A stretch of DNA of 11,591 bases. It comes from SFTH01 sp963643985. GTDB taxonomy: Bacteria; Bacillota; Clostridia; Christensenellales; Aristaeellaceae. The DNA is taken from the NCBI GenBank assembly GCA_963643985.1, contig CAVINP010000062.1:1-11591 (forward strand), written 5' to 3'. The notes beneath the pieces are model-generated. The model was not told the origin of the DNA. It worked only from the letters and a program-made list of their open reading frames with translations, and did not search any database. Both the position numbers and the translations under genes were made by a program. Positions 6,311 to 11,591 of this stretch are shown here, piece by piece. Position 1 is the stretch's first letter. The number at the start of each line of letters is the position of its first letter.

Positions 6311-7223
6311 CCTTCTTTCCTCCCTTCCCGGCGGAGCTGATAATGACATTCAGGTAAGATTTGAACTTCGGCAGCATCAGCGCGATGCACACGGTGATGG
6401 CGGTGAAGAGCTTGAGGTCATTGGCGTTCATGCCCATCTTCAGCACCAGCGCAATGATGATGCGGTAGATCACCGCGCCCAGCACCACGCCGCCCAGACG
6501 CTCTGCAAAGGCAAAGCTTGTATGGCCGCGGCCGAAGAGCACCTCGCCGATGATCAGCGAAGCCAGACCGATGACGACCGAGCCGGTGCCCATCTGGATG
6601 TCCGCAAAGCCCTGCTGCTGCGCAATCAGTGCGCCTGCCAGCGAAACCAGACCGTTGGAGAACATCAGGCCCAGTATGACCATGTTGTTGTTGTTGATGC
6701 CCTGCGCACGCACCATGTTGCTGTTGTTGCCGGTGGCGCGGATGGCGTTGCCCAGTTCCGTACCGAAGAACCAGTACAGCAGCGCCACCACCAGCGCACA
6801 GAGCACGATGCCGAAAATGATGATGGAGAATGTTGCGTTCACTCCAAGCAGATCCTGAATGGAGGTGAACACCGTGGGCATACGCAGGAGCGACACATTG
6901 GCCTTGCCCATCACGCGCAGATTGATGCTCCACAGGGCGATCATCGTCAGTATGCCCGAGAGCAGTGACGGTATGCCCATGCGCGTGTGCAGCACACCCG
7001 TGCAGAAGCCGGCTGCCATGCCGCCCAGCAGCGCACACAGAAGGGTGAGATAGGGGTTCATGCCGTTGTAGATCATCGTGGCTGCGATGGCTGCGCCGAA
7101 AGTCAGCGAGCCTTCAACGGTCATATCCGCCATGCCCAGTATGCGATAGGTGATGTACTGCCCCAGGGTCATGATGCCCCAGATCAGGCCGAGTGCTGCC
7201 GCACCCAAAAGTATCTGTGCCAT
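6303..7223 (-). CDS. ABC transporter permease (TrpY-like, BPD_transp_2 type)
   Basis: A 306-residue integral membrane protein with about eight hydrophobic segments. It belongs to the branched-chain type permease group. Characteristic stretches are MADMTVEGSLTFGAA (31-45), the loop RATGNNSNMVRAQGIN near 162-177 that contacts the ATPase, and LIIGEVLFGRG near 223-233. A single permease gene implies a homodimer. AAGGAG lies ten bases before the start. It begins 30 bp after the binding-protein stop and overlaps the ATPase start by eight bases. Family knowledge points to tryptophan or tyrosine uptake; the T-box upstream fits tyrosine better. Confidence 0.9.
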   Translation of the reverse strand: MAQILLGAAALGLIWGIMTLGQYITYRILGMADMTVEGSLTFGAAIAATMIYNGMNPYLTLLCALLGGMAAGFCTGVLHTRMGIPSLLSGILTMIALWSINLRVMGKANVSLLRMPTVFTSIQDLLGVNATFSIIIFGIVLCALVVALLYWFFGTELGNAIRATGNNSNMVRAQGINNNNMVILGLMFSNGLVSLAGALIAQQQGFADIQMGTGSVVIGLASLIIGEVLFGRGHTSFAFAERLGGVVLGAVIYRIIIALVLKMGMNANDLKLFTAITVCIALMLPKFKSYLNVIISSAGKGGKKDA

Positions 7224-7253
7224 AAATGCGTCGCTCCTTGTTGATCTAAGCTG

Positions 7254-8219
7254 TTATTCGGCAACGTCCATGGTCACCGTGTAGTCCTGATACTTCTCGG
7301 GGATTTCGATGCCGATTTCCTCTGCGACGGTGGCGTTGACGCAGTAGTCATAGTTGGTGGCAAATTCGATGGGCATCTTGCTGATGTCCTCGCCCTCGAG
7401 CACGCGGATGGCCATCAGGCCCGTCTGGTAGCCCAGGTTGTAGTAGTTGATGCCCAGGGTTGCCAGGCCGCCGCTCTCAACCTCGCCGCTCTCGCCGCAG
7501 ATGACGGGGGTCTTGCTCTCAACCGTCACACCGTAGACGATGGACATTGCGGAGGCAAATACGTTGTCGGTGGGGATGTAGATCGCATCGCACTCGGAGA
7601 CGATCTGCTGCGTGGCCTGCTGCACCTCGTTGGAGTTGGTGACGGTCACCTCAACGTAGCTCATGCCCAGCGCTTCGATGGCTTCCTTGGCCATGGAGGC
7701 CTGCAGTATGGAGTTGTCCTCGTTGGAGGCGTAGAGCACGCCGACGGTCTGCGCATCGGGCGCAAATTCCTTCAGCAGCGCGATCTGATCGGAAACGGGG
7801 TTCATGTCGCTCGTGCCGGAGACGTTCACGCCGGGCTCCTCGTTGGAGTTGACCAGACGCGCCTCGACGTAGTCGGTCACGGCCGTGCCCAGAATCGGGA
7901 TCTCGGTGGTCTTGGCGGCCATGGTCTGCGCGGCGGGCGTGGCGATGCAGAGCACCAGGTCTACGCCGTCGGCGATGAAGTGGTCGGCAATGGTGGAAAG
8001 GTTGGATGCGTCGCCCTGCGCGTTCTGCAGGTCAATCTTTGCATCGGCATAGCCGTTCTCCTGAAGAGCAGCCTGGAAGCCCTCGGCTGCGCTGTCCAGT
8101 GCCACGTGCGGCACGTACTGCATGATGCCGATGGTTATGTCGGCGGGATTCACCTCGGCGATTGCGCTTGCCGCGACCAGCAGCATTGCAGCCAGAACCA
8201 GAGCCAGAATTTTCTTCAT
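7254..8219 (-). CDS. ABC transporter substrate-binding protein (TrpX-like, ABC_sub_bind)
   Basis: A 321-residue binding protein of the ABC_sub_bind family, which includes TrpX. It captures the ligand outside the membrane. Seen: an N-terminal KK, a hydrophobic stretch at 4-20 and a likely AIA|E cleavage site at 21/22. Family-like blocks are ITIGIMQYVPHVALDSAAEGF at 28-48, LVLCIATPAAQTMA near 88-101, VGVLYASNEDNS near 159-170, IYIPTDNVFASAM near 213-225 and LGINYYNLGYQTGLMA near 254-269. There is no cysteine near the cleavage site, so it is not an obvious lipoprotein, unlike most binding proteins of Gram-positive bacteria. GGGAGG lies eight bases before the start. It is the first gene of the operon and is directly controlled by the T-box leader upstream. 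Confidence 0.92.
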   Translation of the reverse strand: MKKILALVLAAMLLVAASAIAEVNPADITIGIMQYVPHVALDSAAEGFQAALQENGYADAKIDLQNAQGDASNLSTIADHFIADGVDLVLCIATPAAQTMAAKTTEIPILGTAVTDYVEARLVNSNEEPGVNVSGTSDMNPVSDQIALLKEFAPDAQTVGVLYASNEDNSILQASMAKEAIEALGMSYVEVTVTNSNEVQQATQQIVSECDAIYIPTDNVFASAMSIVYGVTVESKTPVICGESGEVESGGLATLGINYYNLGYQTGLMAIRVLEGEDISKMPIEFATNYDYCVNATVAEEIGIEIPEKYQDYTVTMDVAE

Positions 8220-8260
8220 GTTCGTGTCCTCCCGTAAATTGTATTTGCCCGAAGGCAGTT

Positions 8261-8305
8261 AAAAACGCCCCCTGCACACCGAATTATCGGGTATGCAGAG
8301 GGCGT
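8261..8305 (-). terminator. T-box-controlled terminator of the transporter operon
   Basis: On the minus strand a stem of about 16 bp (ACGCCCTCTGCATACC against GGTGTGCAGGGGGCGT, two G-T wobbles) runs into five T residues (8261-8265). It lies just after the T-box sequence, so the two structures can compete. A small UUCG-capped hairpin (8246-8257) follows before the binding-protein gene. Confidence 0.88.
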
Positions 8306-8584
8306 CATTAACGCTGTACCACCTCTTCTTCGCCTCACACATCAGCATGTGAGACCTCAACCGGACAACCATCATTGTCCGCTCTCTGTAACGGGAGAGC
8401 CCCGTCAGCGCCTACCCAACGACCATCCGTCGCCTTCAGCGTGCGGCTGCGGAATGTATTCGCCCGTCTGCGCCGATACCCCTTTCCAGCTGCCGGGGCT
8501 CTCTGAATCCGCGCGGGTGACAGGTTACTTGTTTCCGGTCACGGCCTTTTGCTCTTGCCGAAATCATTTCGGAAGAATGAAGTT
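8261..8584 (-). ncRNA. T-box riboswitch upstream of the transporter operon, probably tRNA-Tyr
   Basis: A T-box leader senses whether its tRNA is charged and lets transcription continue when it is not. Seen on the minus strand: a basal GGCCGTGA kink-turn-like start; lower stem CGGAA/TTCCG (8533-8537 with 8450-8454); a specifier loop with AGTA on the 5' side (8526-8529) and GAA on the 3' side (8459-8461); upper stem CCTGTC/GACGGG; an apical CAGAGAGCCCC region; a stem III hairpin with CTCACAT/ATGTGTGAG; and the T-box TGGTACAGCG at 8312-8321, which differs by one base from TGGNACCGCG. The codon after GAA and before the lower stem is TAC (8456-8458) followed by A. The TGGT bulge pairs with a tRNA ending ACCA, as tRNA-Tyr does. 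A shift by one base would read ACA (Thr). Confidence 0.85.
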
Positions 8585-8590
8585 GTATCG

Positions 8591-8619
8591 ATTATATCGA
8601 CATATACGGCGTTTGTCAA
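8591..8619 (-). promoter_or_regulatory. Promoter of the T-box/transporter operon
   Basis: TTGACA (8614-8619), a 17-bp spacer and TATAAT (8591-8596) make a perfect consensus on the minus strand. Transcription should start near 8584, giving a leader of about 365 nt. A short inverted repeat, TCGAT-TAT-ATCGA (8588-8600), overlaps the -10. Confidence 0.92.
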
Positions 8620-8637
8620 GCATTGCAGATGTTAAGA

Positions 8638-8649
8638 TTGCATATGCAA
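8638..8649. promoter_or_regulatory. 12-bp perfect palindrome between divergent promoters (candidate operator)
   Basis: TTGCATATGCAA is a perfect palindrome located between the two divergent promoters, 19 bp from the left -35 and 32 bp from the right one. A further TTGCA half-site lies at 8623-8627. The adjacent plus-strand gene encodes a helix-turn-helix plus cupin, so this is a natural candidate binding site for it. There is no direct evidence for binding. Confidence 0.45.
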
Positions 8650-8681
8650 CCGGACGATTACTCATTTAACGGATTCTAAAC

Positions 8682-8710
8682 TTGACACGGCACGCTTTTT
8701 TCGCTAAAAT
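8682..8710 (+). promoter_or_regulatory. Promoter of the T-box/acyl-CoA ligase transcript
   Basis: TTGACA (8682-8687), a 17-bp spacer and TAAAAT (8705-8710). It is a near-perfect consensus promoter diverging from the transporter promoter, with 62 bp between the two -35 boxes. The start site is expected near 8717. Confidence 0.9.
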
Positions 8711-8716
8711 GCATCA

Positions 8717-8994
8717 CAACAAAGGCCGTGAGGGAGAGGGGTTCGGACAAGGTCGCGTTTCAGAGAGCCGGTGTCTGGTGAAAACCGGTAACCGCCTGCC
8801 GAATCTGTAGCTCCGGAGCCGGAGAGAAGAAAGCCGTGTGGCCGTTAGACCTCTCCCGTGTCAGCTACGTCAGTGCTTAGGCTTTGTCTGAAGCCGATGA
8901 GGGGTATCCGTCGTGAGGCGGATGCAATTTGAGTGGTACCGCGGGTGTGCTGTATGCAGCTCGTCTCAAAGTGTTTCTTTGAGGCGGGCTTTTT
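8717..8994 (+). ncRNA. T-box riboswitch upstream of the HTH-cupin-acyl-CoA ligase gene
   Basis: It opens with the same AAAGGCCGTGA as its divergent partner. The apical CAGAGAGCCGG...GGTGAAAACCGG region (8761-8788) is typical of stem I. A stem III-like hairpin (ATCCG/CGGAT, near 8906-8923) precedes a perfect T-box, TGGTACCGCG, at 8934-8943, and a terminator follows. The specifier is less clear than in the partner. After GAA (8801-8803) the loop reads TCTGTAG, allowing TCT, CTG or GTA. The TGGT bulge calls for an A at tRNA position 73. That argues against serine (usually G73) and cysteine (usually U73) and leaves leucine (CTG, 8805-8807) or valine (GTA, 8807-8809). The 5' AGTA of the loop is missing and TTCGG/CCGAA could pair across it, so the amino acid is unresolved. 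Confidence 0.88.
8958..8994 (+). terminator. T-box-controlled terminator before the ligase gene
   Basis: A 14-bp stem, AGCTCGTCTCAAAG (8958-8971) with CTTTGAGGCGGGCT (8977-8990), encloses a 5-nt loop and ends in five T residues (8990-8994). It ends about 26 bases before the ligase start codon, so read-through is required for expression. Confidence 0.9.
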
Positions 8995-9020
8995 ATATGC
9001 AAGGAAGCGGAGGTATTACC

Positions 9021-11312
9021 ATGAAACAGACTTTGACGGGCCTTGATTTCAAGATTCGGGAGATGGCGAGCCGCATCCGCGAGCTGCGCGAAATTTCGGG
9101 ATTCACCACGGCGGACATGGCACAGAAGACCGGCATCGGCGAGGCGGAATACTGCCGCTGTGAGGCGGGCGAGAACGATCTCAATTTCGCCTTCCTGTAC
9201 CGCTGCGCACTGGCCTTCGGCGTGGATGTGACGGATCTGATCGAGGGCAGCAGCCCCAAGCTCAGGTCCTACACGCTCACCCGCGCGGGCAGCGGTCAAA
9301 AGATCGAGCAGGCCCACGAGATGGTCTACTACAACATGGCCTCCGACTTTCAGAACCGCATTGCCGATCCGCTCTTCGTCGAGAACAAGTATTCCGACGA
9401 GGCCTTCTACTCCGACATCGAGCTGACCAGCCACATCGGCCAGGAATGCGACCTGATCATACGCGGCAGCATGAAGGTCCAGGTCGGCGAGCATACGGAA
9501 ATACTGCACGAGGGCGATTGCATCTACTACGACAGCTCCATACCGCACGGCATGGTGGCCGCCGAGGGCAAGGACTGCCTGTTCTATGCGATCGTGCTCA
9601 GACCGCAGGAGCCGTCCCTGCCCGAAGCCGGCAGCGAACAGGCGGCGGAGATCGGCGCTTCAAAGCATGCGGACGATGAGACGCGCATCCATACGCGCTT
9701 CATCGATGTCACGGAGGACGAGCGCGGCAAACTGCTGAAGATCGCCTTCAAAAACGAAACCGGATTCAACTTCGCCTTCGACGTCGTGGATGCGCTGGGG
9801 CGCGAAAAGCCGGACAGGCTCGCCATGCTGCACATATCGCAGGACGGCACGGAGCGCAGATTCACCTTCAGGGACATCAAGGACGGCTCTTCCCAGGCTG
9901 CCAACTATTTCACGTCCCTGGGCATCAGGCGCGGCGACCGCGTGATGCTGGTGCTCAAGCGCCACTACCAGTTCTGGTTTGCCATACTGGGTCTGCACAA
10001 GATCGGCGCGATTGCCATACCGGCGACCAATCAGCTTGTGGAGCACGATTTCTCCTACCGCTTTGAGGCGGCGGGGGTGAGCGCCATACTCTGCACGGCC
10101 GACGGCGATACCGCACATCAGGTGGACATCGCCGAGGGGGATATCGGCAGATCGCTTACCAAGATCATGGTCGGCGGCAGCCGCGAGGGCTGGCACGACT
10201 TCAATGCCGAATACAACCTGTTCTCGCGCCGCTTTATTCGAAAGGACGATGCGCCCTGCGGCGAGGAACCGATGCTGATGTTCTTCACTTCCGGCACATC
10301 CGGCTATCCCAAGATCGCCGCGCACAACTACAAGTACCCGCTGGGGCACTTCATCACCGCGAAATACTGGCATCAGGTGAACCCGGACGGTCTGCACCTG
10401 ACCATCTCCGACACGGGCTGGGCCAAGAGTCTCTGGGGCAAGCTCTACGGGCAATGGCTCTGCGAGGCTGCGGTGTTCGTTTATGACTTTGACCGCTTCG
10501 ATGCCGAGAAGATACTGCCGATGTTCGCCAAGTACCATATCACGACATTCTGTGCACCTCCCACGATGTACCGCATGCTCATCAAGCAGGATCTGTCGCG
10601 CTTTGACCTGTCGTCCATACAGCATGCGTCCATCGCCGGTGAGGCACTCAACCCCGAGGTGTTCCGCCAGTTTGAGAAAGCGACGGGCCTTCGCATCATG
10701 GAGGGCTTCGGCCAGTCCGAGTCGACGCTCATCATCGGCAACATCGCGGGCGACAGCCATAAGATCGGCTCAATGGGCAAGCCCGTGCCGCTCTACGATG
10801 TGCATCTGATCGATTCCGACGGCAACGAGGTGGCCACGGGCGATACGGGCGAAATCTGCATCAATATCCGAAACGGCATTCCCTGCGGCCTGGCCTACGA
10901 ATACTACAACAGCCCGGATGTCACCGCCCGGACCTGGCGGGACGGCTATTATCACACGGGCGATCTGGCGTGGCGCGATGAGGACGGCTTCTACTGGTAC
11001 GTCGGCCGTGCGGACGACGTGATCAAATCCTCCGGCTATCGCATAGGGCCGTTTGAAATCGAGAACGTGATCATGGAACTGCCCTACGTGCTCGAGTGCG
11101 GCGTGTCCGCAGCACCGGATGACATCCGCGGTCAGGTCGTGAAGGCCGGCATCGTGCTGGTCAAGGGCACGCAGGGTACGGATGAGCTTAAAAAGGAGAT
11201 ACAAAACTACGTCAAGACCCACACCGCGCCCTACAAGTATCCGCGCATCGTGGAGTTCCGCGAGAGCCTGCCCAAGACCACGAGCGGCAAGATCATCCGA
11301 AGCAAGCTGTGA
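9021..11312 (+). CDS. Xre-type HTH / cupin / medium-chain acyl-CoA synthetase fusion
   Basis: A 763-residue three-part protein. Residues 15-75 form an Xre-like helix-turn-helix (RIRELREISGFTTADMAQKTGI). Residues 130-195 form a cupin with a small-ligand fold (GSMKVQVGE, LHEGDCIYYDSSIPHGM). Residues 250-763 form an AMP-forming acyl-CoA synthetase, nearest to the medium-chain (MACS) group, that makes acyl-CoA from a carboxylic acid, ATP and CoA. Enzyme motifs are intact: FFTSGTSGYPK at 421-431, GFGQSES at 562-568, YHTGD at 644-648, GRADDVIKSSGYRIGP at 662-677 and the catalytic lysine K757 in TTSGK. The start at 9021 has GGAGG seven bases upstream; an in-frame ATG at 8913 lies inside the T-box and is rejected. 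The T-box implies induction by amino-acid starvation. The acid is unknown; branched-chain or aryl acids are plausible. Confidence 0.93.
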   Translation: MKQTLTGLDFKIREMASRIRELREISGFTTADMAQKTGIGEAEYCRCEAGENDLNFAFLYRCALAFGVDVTDLIEGSSPKLRSYTLTRAGSGQKIEQAHEMVYYNMASDFQNRIADPLFVENKYSDEAFYSDIELTSHIGQECDLIIRGSMKVQVGEHTEILHEGDCIYYDSSIPHGMVAAEGKDCLFYAIVLRPQEPSLPEAGSEQAAEIGASKHADDETRIHTRFIDVTEDERGKLLKIAFKNETGFNFAFDVVDALGREKPDRLAMLHISQDGTERRFTFRDIKDGSSQAANYFTSLGIRRGDRVMLVLKRHYQFWFAILGLHKIGAIAIPATNQLVEHDFSYRFEAAGVSAILCTADGDTAHQVDIAEGDIGRSLTKIMVGGSREGWHDFNAEYNLFSRRFIRKDDAPCGEEPMLMFFTSGTSGYPKIAAHNYKYPLGHFITAKYWHQVNPDGLHLTISDTGWAKSLWGKLYGQWLCEAAVFVYDFDRFDAEKILPMFAKYHITTFCAPPTMYRMLIKQDLSRFDLSSIQHASIAGEALNPEVFRQFEKATGLRIMEGFGQSESTLIIGNIAGDSHKIGSMGKPVPLYDVHLIDSDGNEVATGDTGEICINIRNGIPCGLAYEYYNSPDVTARTWRDGYYHTGDLAWRDEDGFYWYVGRADDVIKSSGYRIGPFEIENVIMELPYVLECGVSAAPDDIRGQVVKAGIVLVKGTQGTDELKKEIQNYVKTHTAPYKYPRIVEFRESLPKTTSGKIIRSKL

Positions 11313-11326
11313 TATCCAGCCACGAC

Positions 11327-11361
11327 AAACCCCTCCGCCCGCGCAATGGCCGGAGGGGTTT
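11327..11361 (+). terminator. Terminator after the ligase gene
   Basis: A perfect 11-bp stem, AAACCCCTCCG (11327-11337) with CGGAGGGGTTT (11351-11361), has a 13-nt loop and lies 14 bases past the stop codon. The T residues belong to the stem and no long T-run follows, so it is probably moderate and works on both strands. Confidence 0.72.
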
Positions 11362-11377
11362 AGGGATCCCCTTATTA

Positions 11378-11591
11378 ATTCGGCGGCGAATCTGAGCGTG
11401 CCTTTCGCCCATCTACTTCGTACGCACCCGCCGCACTGCAATGACAGCAGTCGCCGCACTGCCGCGTCCGGCAGCGGCGACCAGCTGGCGCGGAGCTTTC
11501 AGCAGCGTCGCGGCGATTTTTCAAATCGCTACGCGAGCTGGTCGCGCCTGCACGTATGTGCAGTGGCGCGACTGCTGTTACGAAATTCACT
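11378..11591. repeat. Structured GC-rich palindromic element at the right edge
   Basis: No gene is supported here. The stretch is packed with inverted repeats: ATTCG/CGAAT (11378-11391); GTCGCCG-CTGCCG with its complement (11450-11464 with 11469-11481); GCGACCAGCT/AGCTGGTCGC (11477-11486 with 11536-11545), enclosing GCGATTT/AAATCGC (11513-11519 with 11523-11529); and GCGCC-TGCAC with its complement (11544-11553 with 11558-11569). An outer perfect 11-bp pair ACAGCAGTCGC/GCGACTGCTGT (11444-11454 with 11568-11578) embraces most of them. CGCCGCACTGC occurs twice as a direct repeat (11429, 11452). It may be a mobile palindromic repeat or a structured RNA; it may continue past the window. Confidence 0.6.

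Noticed and set aside
6311..6349. A 13-residue N-terminal extension of the ATPase
   Set aside because: The extension contains the ribosome site of the inner ATG and overlaps the permease coding end; the family normally starts at the MLDVLGI position.
5241..6968. A 575-codon open frame on the plus strand opposite the DUF3786, ATPase and permease genes
   Set aside because: It spans three real minus-strand genes, has low-complexity Ser/Arg/His composition and no family motif.
8913..9020. A 36-residue N-terminal extension of the ligase fusion
   Set aside because: The extension would translate the T-box and terminator stems; GGAGG sits seven bases before the ATG at 9021, so that is the start.
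11429..11462. A possible CRISPR-like direct repeat (CGCCGCACTGC twice)
   Set aside because: Only two 11-base copies with a 12-base gap, inside a palindromic element. No array and no cas gene.
11375..11590. A 71-codon open frame on the minus strand at the right edge
   Set aside because: It runs through the palindromic element, is rich in Arg, Ala and Cys, and has no ribosome site. Such frames are typical of translated repeats.

Overview
The window looks like chromosomal DNA of an anaerobic, GC-rich member of the Bacillota (class Clostridia, probably an uncultured gut lineage). The main reasons are two transcriptional T-box riboswitches, strong sigma-A type promoters, GGAGG ribosome sites, and a gene set (DegV, DUF3786, TrpXYZ-like transporter, FGGY kinase) common in gut Clostridia. 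The lineage is an inference; no rRNA or other marker gene is present. Seven genes lie on the minus strand and one large gene on the plus strand. No phage, transposase, tRNA or CRISPR array was seen.

Layout. (1) 1-193: gene-free, with one copy of a dispersed repeat. (2) 194-2100, minus: a two-gene operon, degV-like then aroE-like, with a near-consensus promoter and a strong terminator. The aroE-like protein has lost both serines of the shikimate-binding motif. (3) 2223-4649, minus: a YdcF/SanA-type membrane protein downstream of an FGGY carbohydrate kinase. The kinase promoter is straddled by a perfect inverted repeat. (4) 4650-4928: gene-free, with that promoter, a second copy of the dispersed repeat and small hairpins. 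(5) 4929-8219, minus: a tightly packed operon of substrate-binding protein, permease, ATPase and a DUF3786 protein, of the TrpXYZ type. (6) 8220-9020: a divergent control region with two back-to-back promoters, each followed by its own T-box leader and terminator, and a 12-bp palindrome between the promoters. (7) 9021-11312, plus: a 763-residue fusion of an Xre-type helix-turn-helix, a cupin and a medium-chain acyl-CoA synthetase. (8) 11313-11591: terminator, then a densely structured GC-rich palindromic element running off the window.

How it may work together. T-boxes switch genes on when a particular tRNA is uncharged, so the transporter and the acyl-CoA ligase fusion should both be induced by amino-acid starvation. 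That points to uptake and biosynthesis rather than breakdown. The transporter leader has a clear specifier loop best read as UAC (tyrosine), which fits the aromatic amino-acid transporter family. The ligase leader is less clear; CUG (leucine) or GUA (valine) fit best. A ligase induced this way could activate branched-chain or aryl acids for ferredoxin-dependent reductive carboxylation to 2-oxo acids and then amino acids, a route known in anaerobes. No oxidoreductase or aminotransferase lies in this window, so this remains a hypothesis.
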